Shown here one piece after another: positions 42,667-52,695 of a DNA stretch of 64,000 nt. This stretch comes from Sepioteuthis lessoniana. Its lineage: Eukaryota > Mollusca > Cephalopoda > Myopsida > Loliginidae. Position 1 is the stretch's first letter; every line of letters starts with the position of its first letter. Made by a program: the position numbers and the translations under genes. The DNA lies in the NCBI GenBank assembly GCA_963585895.1, contig OY757904.1, forward strand, positions 3,204,112 to 3,268,111, read 5' to 3'. The notes under the pieces are model-generated. The model saw only the letters and a list, made by a program, of their open reading frames with translations, did no database searches and had not been told where the DNA came from.

Positions 42667-43949
42667 AGGGGCACTTTTATTGATAGTGCACACATGAAAC
42701 TCTAGTCCCCTTCGAAGTAATCTCCTCCGGTTGCAATGTTCTTGTTGTACCGTTCCAACAACTTCTGGAAGGCCCAATGAAAGTTCTCTTGTGTGAGCGT
42801 GTCAATGACTTTCGTCACAGCCTCTTTCATCTTCTCAATTGTCTCATAACGACAGCCTCTAAGTTTTTCCATGACCTTAGTGAATAACTAAAAGTCACAG
42901 GGACTATAGTGAGGGTAAGGAACTGTCTTGATGTCCATCTTGGTCAAATAGTCTGTGACAAGAATGGAGTTGTGGACTGGTGCATTGTCCTGGTGGAAAT
43001 GCCACTGACCCGATTTGAAGAATGCTGGCCTCTTCCCAAGGAATCTCTTCCTGAACTCCCTTAAAAGCTCAACATAGTATCCCTTGTTGACTGTCTGTCC
43101 AATGGGAACCTAGCGCATGTAGATCATGCCAGTGCTGTAAAAAAAGGGATCATCAAAGGTTTGTGGGTGGATTTGCTCTGTCTGGCCATCTTGGGTCTGG
43201 GAGAGTCAGCATGCTTCCCTTGGGAACTCTGTCTCTTGGTCTCTGGGTCATAGCAGTAGATCCAGCTTTTATCACAGGTTACCAGAGCATCAAGAACTGC
43301 GGGATCTGAATCGACCATCTCCCTGCTGTTATGACAACGTCTTTCTTTCTGATCTTCTCAGAGCACTCTTGGGACAATTTTCGCGCAAATCTTCCGCATC
43401 TTCAGTTCCTTGCGAATAAGTGTGTTTACAGTTCCCACATTGATATCAAACTGTGCACTTATTGTCTCTATAGACACACGACGGTCCTTATCTATGAAAT
43501 TCTTTAATTGGCCAATCAACTCTGGTGTTCTGACTTCCTTACTCCTCCAACACCTCTCATCATCCCTCACAGATTCCCTGCCTTCCTTGAATCTCTTATG
43601 CCACTCAAAAACCGATGCTCGATTCATGCAAGATGCTCTAAAAGCAGTCTGAAGTATTCCATACGTATCTATGGAATTTTTTCCAAGTTTAAAACAGAAT
43701 TTTATTGCATATCGTTCTTCTAAAGTGTCCTCACTTCAGATTGAGTTTTTGAAATTCACCAGCAGTGACAATCAGGCTTTAGTAGGGTGTATTCCAATTG
43801 CTGCTGTAGCTGTTCATTTAAAGCTGAAATCATAAAAATTGGTCAGTCATCTCATAAGATGTATAGCAATAGCATACTAAATTTCCAAGAGTCTACGACA
43901 ATTTAAAATGCCTGTACAAAAAGTCTGGAAACTTATTGAAGGCACCTTG
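42667..43949 (-). mobile_element. mariner family A, near-complete minus-strand copy lacking 3' terminal repeat
   Basis: Its 5' terminal repeat at 43918-43949 (minus: CAAGGTGCCTTCAATAAGTT...) abuts a TA at 43950-43951. The other end stops at GGGCACTTTTATTGATAG (about 42668), about 45 bases short of the expected terminal repeat, and LINE sequence follows immediately. At ~1.28 kb it is the most complete family A copy and serves as the internal reference for 1-115 and 13467-14284. Confidence 0.9.
42690..43720 (-). pseudogene. mariner family A transposase
   Basis: The N-terminal DNA-binding region (43720-43358) contains SVFEWHKRFKEGRESVRDDE and ETISAQFDINVGTVNTLIRK. The first catalytic motif reads TCDKSWIYCYDPETKRQSSQ (about 43285-43226). 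A frameshift region follows LMIPFF. The second catalytic motif HQDNAP is intact (about 43005-42988). The third region is damaged (YPHYSPCDF; about six residues lost between SP and CDF). The frame ends near 42690 in IATGGDYFEGD. All three acidic positions can be located, but stops and the deletion prevent function. Confidence 0.85.
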
Positions 43950-43950
43950 T

Positions 43951-44512
43951 ATGTGCTTGAGTGGCATCATCGGAATTATAAAAAATAATGGTGATAGAGC
44001 ATCTCCCTGGAATATACCTTTTTGGGTCTTTGTTTTAGTTACTCTTTTCCCTCCTGGTGATAATTCCCACTCCAGGTTTTCATGGTTTTCTCGATAAAGT
44101 TTATGACTTCATATTTTATACATTTTGAGACAGTTTATTATTCAGGTTTGCAGGACCATATCATGCCCTTTTTGCCTTACCTAGATTTTTCCTTCTGGTC
44201 TTGCTCTCGCTGAGGATGTGCTCATCAATGTAGAGTAGTTCTCCAGTGACTTTGGATCTTTTGTTGCATCCTTTTTGTTCCCTAGGGAAAAATCCGTGGC
44301 TTGTTAGCGAGAAATCTCTTCCCTTATCTGTACTGTTAATATTTTCCACGCCAATGGTAGACTGGTTATGGGTCTGTAGTTGTTTGGAGCAGTTCACTTG
44401 AGGGGATCTTTTTCGATCAATGTGGTGTTTCCTTTTGTCATTCATTCGGATACGTCTGCTACTTGTAGACATGTGTTCATTTTGAGTGCTAGTCAGTCAT
44501 GAATGGTGGTGA
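43951..44512 (-). pseudogene. REL-type LINE, RT N-terminal part, copy M4
   Basis: On the minus strand: FFPREQKGCNKRSKVTGELL and YIDEHILSESKTRRKNLGKA (44310-44175), the RT region before the A box. Decayed INCLKMYKI and INFIEKTMKTWSGNYHQEGK-like segments follow. The stretch from DEHIL to EKTM repeats the first ~200 bases of copy M3 across the mariner. So M4 and M3 overlap in LINE coordinates and are not one LINE simply split by the mariner. Confidence 0.75.
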
Positions 44513-44516
44513 ATTA

Positions 44517-44548
<32 letters not shown>

Positions 44549-44566
44549 GTTATCGTTATTATTATA
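44513..44566 (-). repeat. (ATA)n array between LINE copies
   Basis: A TTA/ATA trinucleotide array (44517-44549), which on the minus strand precedes copy M4 and ends the preceding LINE copy. Confidence 0.85.
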
Positions 44567-45200
44567 ATTTAATTTTTAATTTCTTTTTCAATTTCTTAAA
44601 ATTTTTTACAGGGTATTTACCCAAGACCTTGAGTGAAGGAAGTTAGAGATTATATGTATTCTATGCATTTTTTCAGCTTCTTTTGGATGATATCTTTCAG
44701 TCACATTGATGGTGCTCTCTTAAGAAGATGAGCAGTTCCCCAAAGTGCAATTTTTGTATTTCATATTGGCTAGGACGGCCAGGTATCTTATTAATGTGTT
44801 AGCCACAGACATATCAATTAGAAAGCATATTTTTCTTTATGAATTCTTAAACACTATATCTGGTCTATTGCTCTTTATTTTTTCCTCAGTTTAAATAGCA
44901 AAATCTCAAAGAATAGTCGCTCCTTTTTCTTCTGTTATTCATTCTGGTTGATTTTTATACTATTTCGCACAATCCAATATTCCATAATATTTACATATTT
45001 TCAAATGAATTATTACATCCTATTTTATCATACCTTTCTTTATATTTTATTAGTGTTAGAATTTTTATTAGTGTTAGAATTAGGCAACCGAACACTAAAT
45101 GCTCAAGGGATTCAGTTTTTTGCTAGTACAATCTTCATAATTGATTTGACGCGTTTTTTTTTATGTTCACGTGACAGTTTCTAGTCGGCAGATTCTTGTT
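44567..45200 (-). pseudogene. second REL-type LINE family, 3' end
   Basis: Minus-strand translations give TESLEHLVFGCLIL (end of a CCHC motif, H-x4-C, about 45110-45070). Then comes SNRPDIVFKNS*RKICFLIDMSVANT (about 44865-44795), the PD-x-D endonuclease core, and NMKYKNCTLGNCSSS toward the 3' end. The residues differ from the P/M copies, so this is a different family of the same endonuclease group. It ends against the (ATA)n array. Confidence 0.6.
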
Positions 45201-45249
45201 CTGAGTTATTTTTTAACCCCTCTGTCTCCGCCTTCAGTTCAACAATTTT

Positions 45250-45692
45250 CAGTCATATTATTATTATTATTATTGTGAGATTTTCACATCTGGTCAATCT
45301 GTTTCTGAGAAACAGCAAGATTTCCCGGTGTCTCCTAAGTATGTTAACCAATTTTTCTTGTGCTGTGATCTGGATGGATAAGTTATTTTTTCTTGTTAAT
45401 TAAGACTAGACCTAATCTTCTGGCCTAGATTCAGTAATCTGTTTGTATATCAAAGTCCCAAACAATCTCATAAATTTAATCTAAAAGGGCAGATACTGGT
45501 TTCTGCATGTACCAGTTGTCAGTTTTATGAAATTTCACTCTCTTTCACAATTTCCTGAGGATCACTTTTCTCACACAATCATGTCTGTTTTTTTAATTTT
45601 TTGTCCTACGTTGCTGCATTCACTTATTATGTGATTAACTGTTCAATCTCTATCACCACATAGCCCAATCTTATTATTCTCTGTATTGTCAA
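45250..45692 (-). pseudogene. REL-type LINE 3' end, copy M5
   Basis: The minus strand begins with the zinc motif remnant IGLCGDRD*TVNHIISECSNV (about 45670-45606). It passes through TTGTCRNQYLPF to a decayed NLTI(C)AQEKLVNILRRHREIL end and a TTATTATTATTATTATT (ATA-type) tail at 45258-45275. Confidence 0.65.
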
Positions 45693-45701
45693 TTTTTACT
45701 T

Positions 45702-46195
45702 TCATATCATCATCATCATGGATATCCCTGACCCTCTCTCGCCACTTTTCCCTATCGTTCAACGCCTCTGGCAGGTCCTCAGGGCTACATCCCGTATCCT
45801 CACATAGCTGCTGTATGTAAGTCGTCTTGCTTTTGCTCGTTCATATGTGGGGGTCCATTGAAGTACATCACTTATGAGCCCGTTCCTGCTTCTCCAGCAG
45901 TGTCCCGCATGTGTGGTTCGTCTAACTTGGATAGTTTTCGTGATGGGAGGTAGGTGGCCGTATAGATGGTGCCTTGTGAGGTGTTGCCGCCAGGACTTGT
46001 TCAATATTGCTCGCAACATTCTTGTGTAATATGCCGTCTAGCTTCTCTAGCTGTTTTGTTTGCGTCCAAGTAGTGCATCCATACAGCACGACCGCTGCTT
46101 GGAAGAATTTTCTGCTACTTTCAATTGAAATTCCCTTTCTCTCTCTGAGTCTCCACTTCGTGGTCATGTCTAAATCATCTCATGGAAAATCTTTT
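45702..46195 (-). pseudogene. RTE-like LINE C-terminal fragment, second copy
   Basis: Minus strand: YGCTTWTQTKQLEKLDGILH, then RAILNKSWRQHLTRHHLYGH, TIQVRRTTHAGHCWRSRNGL and DVLQWTPTYERAKARR. It is clearly the same family as 16395-17475. It ends with ATGATGATGATATG (about 45704-45718), the same kind of tail. One frameshift (about 46020) is evident; the RT core is missing. Confidence 0.8.
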
Positions 46196-46254
46196 TACTT
46201 CGAAGCTTAAAGGAGTCGTATCGTTGTTTTTCTTCCTATTTTGGCTTTCTTGCA

Positions 46255-46345
46255 AAAATATTTAGAAGAGTCCGGGAAACTTTATATCATTCAAACTTTA
46301 GTGAAAAACCACTTGTTAAATCTAGTGGGAAATAGTCTCAGAGAG
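46255..46345 (+). pseudogene. REL-type LINE 3' terminus fragment
   Basis: AGAGTCCGGGAAACTTTATATC ... CAAACTTTAGTGAAAAACCAC matches the last ~60 bases of copies P1/P2 (GAGTCCTGGAGACTTGAGG ... CCAGTGAAAAACCATC). It leads straight into a trinucleotide array. It is only the extreme 3' end. Confidence 0.55.
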
Positions 46346-46436
46346 AGGAAACAACAGCAGCAGCAGCAGCAGCAGCAACAACAACAACAACAACAACCAT
46401 AATAATAATAATAATAATAATAGTAATAATAATAAT
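46346..46436 (+). repeat. (CAG)n(CAA)n(TAA)n compound microsatellite
   Basis: Successive CAG, CAA and TAA runs after the LINE 3' terminus. This suggests the array grew from a LINE tail. Confidence 0.9.
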
Positions 46437-46749
46437 GACGATATTGAGTCTGCTTCTGATCTACCACTAATATTATTAGAGAAATAACTATTCAATATTA
46501 AAACTCTTTCTTATTTAGACATAAAATGATTTTGTCATGATTCTTCGGAATACGCTCAATTTATCAAAAGGTGACGATGCCACACCCGAGCGGAACCAGT
46601 TTCCGATACGTTCATGCTTTGTTAAAACAACTCATAAATTGCGAGGCTCAAATGTATAGAATGTACGTGGCTCTAAGCTGGTAGAAATGAAAAGAAAATG
46701 TTAGAATATTTATAAAGAATGACAGGTCAACAAGAGTTGTTATTATCAA
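46437..46749. other. unassigned interval
   Basis: No recognised feature. Confidence 0.5.
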
Positions 46750-46972
46750 AAGCATTCTTCGTGAAACGAATAGGCAAAATATACGGCACAATGAAAAGGA
46801 TTCTTCGTGAAACGAACAGGCAAAATATATGGCACAATGAAAAGCATTTTTCGTGAAGCGAACAGGCAACATATACAACACAATGAAAACCAGTCTTCGT
46901 TAAACGAACAGGCAACATATACGGCACAATGAAAAGCATTTTTCGTGAAACGAACAAGCAATATATAAAATG
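46750..46972. repeat. 46-bp tandem repeat, ~4.7 units
   Basis: Units start GAAACGAA(T/C)AGGCAA at 46763, 46809, 46855, 46901 and 46947 (partial), each ending TT(T/C)TTCGT, and a partial unit precedes them. Because 46 is not a multiple of 3, all three minus-strand frames carry the same peptide pattern. Those frames are artefacts. Confidence 0.92.
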
Positions 46973-48266
46973 AATAAATCTTTTTAATAATAACATTGAG
47001 AAAAAAGGAGATAGAAGGTTGAAAGAAAAGAAATGACTGATAGACATAAAAGGAAGATAAAATATCAGGAAGAATAAATTGAAATAAAGAAACAATGAAC
47101 GTGAAAACAATTGAATGAAGTGATGAAGGGAAAGGAAGATGAAATGAAAGAAACGAAGGAAACGGATAAAAAAAAAAGAAATCGCAAATGGAAAGAAAGT
47201 GAAAGAAAGATGAATGTGAATTTAAAAAAATGAAAATGGGAATAAGTAAATCAGAAAGAAAAAGGAGCCGTTTTAGATTAACCTAATATTACGCCTCACT
47301 GTACATATATATGATTGTGTACGTGTCTATGGTTGCAGAAGAATTGTTTTATATATATCTCTCTCTATGTGGTAATATATTAATATTCTTCAAATCATTG
47401 AATACTTAAGATTAGCTTTTATTTTTTTGTAGATTCAATAGTTGCTTGTTGTGATAGCAACTGAAATAATTTACAAAAAAAAAAAAAAAAAAAAGAAAAA
47501 AAAATGAAAACAAGTCCTTTGTTTTAAGTTGTTCCATTCCTGCTCTTCTCTGCTCTCATCTGTTAGTAATTGTTTATCTTCATCAATGTAGATAATCCAA
47601 ACAGAGTATTTCATGGTTACCTTGGCAGATAAATTAGATTTTCAGGTGATACAAAATATGCGCCGTAGCTTATGGATTTCTTACAAAATAATTCTCTTTT
47701 TATTTTTAAGCCTTGAATTTTCTGATAGTTGTGTATATTATTATTACAACTTTTTCATAAATGTAATAACATCGAAATCAAAAATATAGCCAGTTGTAAT
47801 TATTAGTGATTCTGGGAACATATGTAATACATGCACACCAACATGCACGCATGTGCGCATGCGCGACACACACACACACACACAAAGAGAATCACATACA
47901 CGAAAATATAACCTTAGTTTGGTTGCCCGATGTAGTTATTAGCTAAATTAATTATAGACTTTCATTTGATGATGTTCAATCAAATAGCTATAAATGGAGA
48001 TGTGTTGCTTTAAGTGCATTCATAATCAAGAAATTATGTTGAAAAATAAATGTTTTGTGCAAAATAAACATTTTTTTCTTCATTAAAATACCGATTTATT
48101 TATTTATTCATTTATTTATTCATCTATTTATTTGTATACAAACATCTGTTGATTGTCTGGAAATTTCACATTATAAAAAGAATTAAATGTAACTCCGAAA
48201 AATGAGACACACCAAAATATCTTGGGCTGTTTGTTGTTTAAATTTCTGAGACGATGCTTGATGATT
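46973..48266. other. unassigned interval, purine-rich then mixed
   Basis: 46990-47260 is unusually A/G-rich (AAAGAAATGA-type) on the plus strand. A poly-A run of about 30 lies at 47474-47505, a CA array at 47864-47886, and a TTTA-type array at 48094-48135. No gene is recognised. Confidence 0.55.
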
Positions 48267-48756
48267 TTTATCATTAAGGGTTTTCGGACTATTGTCTTTA
48301 TCTTTATTGTTATTTCCACAACGTTTTGGTCGATATGTTCTCCGGCCTTCTTCAGGTGTTTGTCGAACTCGGTAACCTTTACGGAACTTCGAACTACGTC
48401 CTTTATTAAATCTACGGGTGTCGCCTGTTCTGATTCCGTTAGCCATAACCGGCGTAACGGTTAGAGGCATTGGTTCCCTAAGCTTCTAAGGAGACAATCA
48501 TCTGGAGGTTGCAGGTTCAATCCTGACTGCAGGTGAGTAAGTATACAGGATTACTTAACACTTGTGGCCGGTTATGGCTAACGGAATCAGAACAGGTGAC
48601 CCCCGTGGATTCAATAAAGTACGTAGTTCGAAGTTCCGTGAAGGTTCCCGAGTTCGACAAACACCTGAAGAAGACCGGAGGGTATATCAGCCGAAACGTT
48701 ATGGAAATAACAATAAAGATGAAGACAATAGTCCGAAAACCCTTAATGATAAAAAT
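48267..48756. repeat. head-to-head inverted repeat around a tRNA-like SINE head
   Basis: The arms are at 48267-48452 and 48568-48756. The left-arm complement and the right arm share CCGGTTATGGCTAACGGAAT, GTAGTTCGAAGTTCCG, CACCTGAAGAAG, AAACGTT and GTCCGAAAACCCTTAATGAT. The 115-base spacer holds TAACGGTTAGAGGCATTGG and GCAGGTTCAATCCTGACTGC, resembling RNA polymerase III A and B boxes. The right arm plus spacer therefore looks like a SINE, and the left arm like the body of a second copy in opposite orientation. Peptide frames in both arms are similar (RSSKF-x-RQTPEE). Confidence 0.75.
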
Positions 48757-48774
48757 ATATTGGGCTGCTATTGT

Positions 48775-48779
<5 letters not shown>

Positions 48780-48822
<43 letters not shown>
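48780..48822. repeat. (TA)n microsatellite
   Basis: A TA array of about 43 bases immediately beyond the inverted repeat. Confidence 0.95.
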
Positions 48823-48825
<3 letters not shown>

Positions 48826-48867
48826 TGATGTTTTCATCTGGAATTATTTTCATTAAATCTATTTTCC

Positions 48868-49137
48868 AACTCCCTCGCAAGAGCAGGACGTGATACAAGG
48901 TCATTTTTTAAGCAGTGTTTAACAAGTTTGAATTCAGAGTTTTCCTTTGGTTAGACCGGTTGCCAGAGCATGGTTAAAGAGCCCACTCTTCTTGCCTTTT
49001 TCTCCATAGAAGGAGAATTATTGGATGCTTCCCTTTCCCAAGGGTATTAGCGCTATGTGAAATCGAACCAGCCCCGTCCAGGTTTGAACTCGGGTCACCG
49101 TGTGTATTTCCTTCGACGATAAACATTACATCACGAA
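48868..49137 (-). repeat. SINE type 2
   Basis: The minus strand reads CGTGATGTAATGTTTATCGT (A box), GAGTTCAAACCTGGACGGGG (B box), TACCCTTGGGAAAGG (central domain), CTCTGAATTCAAACTTG and CTTGTATCACGTCCTGCTC. It is the same layout as 32946-33236. I did not find a clear target duplication. Confidence 0.85.
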
Positions 49138-49370
49138 TTATTTTCATCGTATGCACATGTATCTATGCTGGAAACGTCTTTTTGCAAGTCATCAGCGAGA
49201 AGATTAAAGGACGGTTATTTTTGAGGTTTTATTCTGCATGATAGATTTTTCTGTTTAGTTTCTTTACAAATAATGTGTAAAAGAAACGCGGAGTAAAAGT
49301 GAAGACTGCCTATATCCCGATTGTAATGTTTTGAAATAAATTATTACGTAAAAAGGACTCAATGTTTCCG
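49138..49370. other. unassigned interval
   Basis: Nothing recognised. Confidence 0.5.
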
Positions 49371-49805
49371 CTTGACTCCTCTGATGAAAGGAAACGACAG
49401 AAACATTAGTCGCAAAAATCATACGTTCATTTCAAGATTATAAAAATTTATTTCTAAAAAAAAACATCAAGCCGACCACGTGCGGCTATTGATTTGGCCA
49501 GAGGGGAAAAGGGAGAAGTAATTCTAGACAATATGGCATCAAAAAGTTACTTCCTCTTTTTTGTCAAGAACTACTTTTCAAATCCTCAGTACGAATTCGG
49601 GGTAAAAACTGAAGGCACGAAAAGGTTTCATCACTCGCTTCTTGAATGGAGCTTCTCAAGAAATAAAAGTAAAATTAAACGAAAGTCGACAACTGAAACT
49701 CTACCAAGTTAAACAACTGAAAGAAAATTCAACCAATAATTCTGCTGAAAAGAACTTTAAAGAAGACTCGGAGTTAAATGAACTCTGAAACGTTTTCACA
49801 AAACC
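49371..49805 (+). other. possible Penelope-type remnant with two hammerhead-like motifs
   Basis: CTGATGA (49381-49387) followed by GAAAC (49400-49404), and a second site with GAGTT/AACTC pairing (49771-49775, 49781-49785) followed by GAAAC (49787-49791), bracket a 72-codon frame at 49494-49712 (MARGEKGEVILDNMASKSYF...). That frame is not recognisable. Penelope-like elements are known to carry hammerhead motifs in their terminal repeats. I see neither their RT nor their GIY-YIG domain here, so the assignment is weak. Confidence 0.3.
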
Positions 49806-50833
49806 AAAAAGAAATGAAAAATACTCAAATTCAAATAACCTTGTTTCACGGACACTCTCTCAGATAAGTTCCAGCAAATTGCATAAAAATTTGCGACAAT
49901 TTATATTCTCTATCCCTTTCTTTCTTGTTTCTTTGTATAAATTTCCCTTTTAAAAACTTTATTGTCTGTGTTATCTTTTCGAATCAGTATCCGAACTAGA
50001 AAGCTGCAGAACTTACTATGTAAACTTACTGTTTAAACTTACTATTTGAAATTACCGTTTAATATTGCACACTAAAGCCCCCCCCCAAACATTACCCTGT
50101 TAATTACTAAAATTGGCTTTAGTGTCATTTCCTATCTATTAAATTTTGTTCAAGATGTTATATATTTCTTTCTCTCAGAACGGCCCCAAAAGAAAGAAGT
50201 GCTGTGGCTTTGTCCAGTTAATGGAGGAAAAGCAGGTAGACACTCATTATTAATTCATTTACTCCCCCCCCGCGCCCACAGACGGGCAGTTTCACTTAAG
50301 TCCCAAGTATTCGACTTTTAGAAAAACAGATACACTTTCATTAATAATCCGTTGCCCCCCTCCCACAGACGGACAGTTTCACTTAAGTCTCAACTATTCG
50401 ACTTTTAGATATCCCGTGTTGGATTGTTTAGAATTTGTGTCTCGAATACCACACGATTACGTTCTATTTGATTTTCATTCTTCCCAACTTTTGCTTTGGT
50501 AGTTAAAACATTTGAACTATCACCTGTAAATTATACTTCGGAAAATTTGGTATATCCGCTATCCAGAGAACGGAGAATCATGGAATTAATTACTTCATAT
50601 TTTTATTGTATTTCCAATACCTTTTTTCAGATGTTAAATTTTGAATGATTAATCATTGCAATCCAAGCATTTAGTAACACTATATTCCTATGTAACACTT
50701 GCTAACGAACTGCAAATTATGTGTATATTTCCCCTAATGTGATAAACATTTGTATTCAAAACACTTTGTCAAGAAAAAGAAATTGTGACAATATAATCTC
50801 ATATTGATATTTTGGTTTCACGTTGTACAGTTC

Positions 50834-50884
<51 letters not shown>

Positions 50885-52435
50885 GGAACCCTTATTAAGA
50901 ACTTAGAATATCAATATATTTTACTGTCCATTAGCACGGTCTCATCATAATGTATTAATAATTACTTCACTAGATTTTTTTTTATCCTGTTTCGGATTTT
51001 TCTTTTTAGCTCCTTTGGGTATTAGCAAATTTCTCAAGCGATGCCATTCATTAAATACAAAAACTTTTTTTAACTTCAAAAATAATTTTTGCAAAGCAAT
51101 TCTCAATCCCTGTAGCCTATATATTTTTAGATTAATTAGTCACCTGAAATAATTTTGATTGAATTAAATTATGAAAATGTATGAATTATCCTCTAAATAG
51201 AAATACTGCAACCAGTGAATTATTCCTTGGGAAAGTTGGGAATTAAATAATATCTTGAATATTTTTAGTTTTAAGAGAGGGAATCCGATTTTCTTTCCCT
51301 AATGACAAATATTTTTCATGAACAAACCAAAAATGAATATCTTAAATAAAAAGACCATTATCGTCAGCTGGGAGGCGTGTTTCGATTTTAATTAATTTTT
51401 TTTTTAACTACAATTAATCCATGTCTTGTGTCATATCCCATTAAGCCATTTATTTCAAACAATTAATATGGCGAAGCATTACACTTCTTGTTACATTGAT
51501 CAAAGAGAAGGGGAGTGCTGTAGTTGCTGGAAATTAAAAAAGATTTACTGGTTCTGACAGAGAATGAAGCGTTTTGAGATATAGATACTGGCTTGGCTTA
51601 ACGAAGGCGTACTTTAAGACAATACTGGAAAATAATGATAGTTACCGGACAGAACTAGCCTGGCGCTATGCCAGATTAAGCTAAGCTTAGTAAATATCTA
51701 ATGAGAATTGTTTTTATAGAAGTGTCCAAGGTTGAACTGTATATATAATTTAAAAAAAAAAGGTGTATTCACAACATTCCTTAATCAGGTCAGTTTTACC
51801 GATTTCTAAGGTTGCTTCATTCGGAACAAGTTCACAAGTAATTTTAGGATGGATAGTATTAGATATTCTATTTTACGATTCTAATATTCTGTAAAGATAT
51901 TGTCATTGGTATGAATGGAATAAATAATTAGATTCTTTTAATGGCGAAAGATAATTTTTCTGCTTTATATTCAAGTGCGTAATCTTATGAAGGAAAGTAA
52001 ATTCAAATTGATATTTTAATGCTTCTAATATCTCATAGAAGCATTTAATTCTTCCGAAGAATCTATATTTTATCATGTGGTCGTTTATTATCGTGTATAA
52101 TACTATTGATGTATATATGTGTAGGACTGAAGCAAATAATTACATTTCACTTGTGGTGGTGTTTTCAATTGTGGTCTATTGTCTCTAATATTCTTTCTTA
52201 GCAATAGCACTGTATTTCTTCTAAATGCTGTTTGATAATTGCCCAAAATCATTGTTTTCGATTGCAATTATAAGAAATACGATTTCATTTTTGTAAAATT
52301 GCATAGGATGATACAAACGGAAGGCTTTCTTGAAATCGTGATGAAAATACAACCTTATTTTTTGCATTCTCTCTCACTGTTTCCATAATCTTCTCTAGTT
52401 GTTGGGATGCTACTCATGTAGTGTGTCTTGGATGG
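49806..52435. other. unassigned interval with 87-base duplication and TA array
   Basis: CCCACAGACGGGCAGTTTCA ... TTCGACTTTTAGA occurs twice (50275-50322 and 50362-50409, period 87), next to C-runs. A TA array lies at 50836-50880. The remainder is AT-rich with no gene, RNA or transposon recognised. Confidence 0.55.
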
Positions 52436-52439
52436 AAAT

Positions 52440-52695
52440 AACCTGGTAGAGCCCTTCCCTCTCCAGGTCTACAACCGATTTGAATTCAGAAATTTCTTTC
52501 TTTTAGATCGGTTGCTTTACCAAAGTTAATGAGCCAGTCTACCCTACTATCTACCCTAAGCTGGAGGGAAAATAGTTGGATTCATATTTTTCCGAGGGTA
52601 TTAACGTAGTATGATATACAAACTGCTTCGTTCAGGATTTGAACTTGGGGAGCCAAGTTCACTTCTTACAATGATAAACATTATTCTACGAGTGT
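52440..52695 (-). repeat. SINE type 2, diverged copy
   Basis: The minus strand keeps GTAGAATAATGTTTATCATT (A-box region), AAGTTCAAATCCTGAACGAA (B box), AATACCCTCGGAAAAATATG (central domain) and TTTCTGAATTCAAATCGG. It is clearly more diverged than the copies at 32946 and 48868. Confidence 0.75.

Noticed and set aside
42667..43949. Intact, potentially active mariner transposase
   Set aside because: All three acidic positions can be located, but frameshifts, a small deletion in the third motif and loss of the 3' terminal repeat rule out autonomous activity.
46648..47110. Minus-strand frames rich in SFHEE/CCSFH-like repeats
   Set aside because: Translation of the 46-bp tandem array plus adjacent purine-rich sequence. 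All three frames show the same pattern because 46 is not a multiple of 3.
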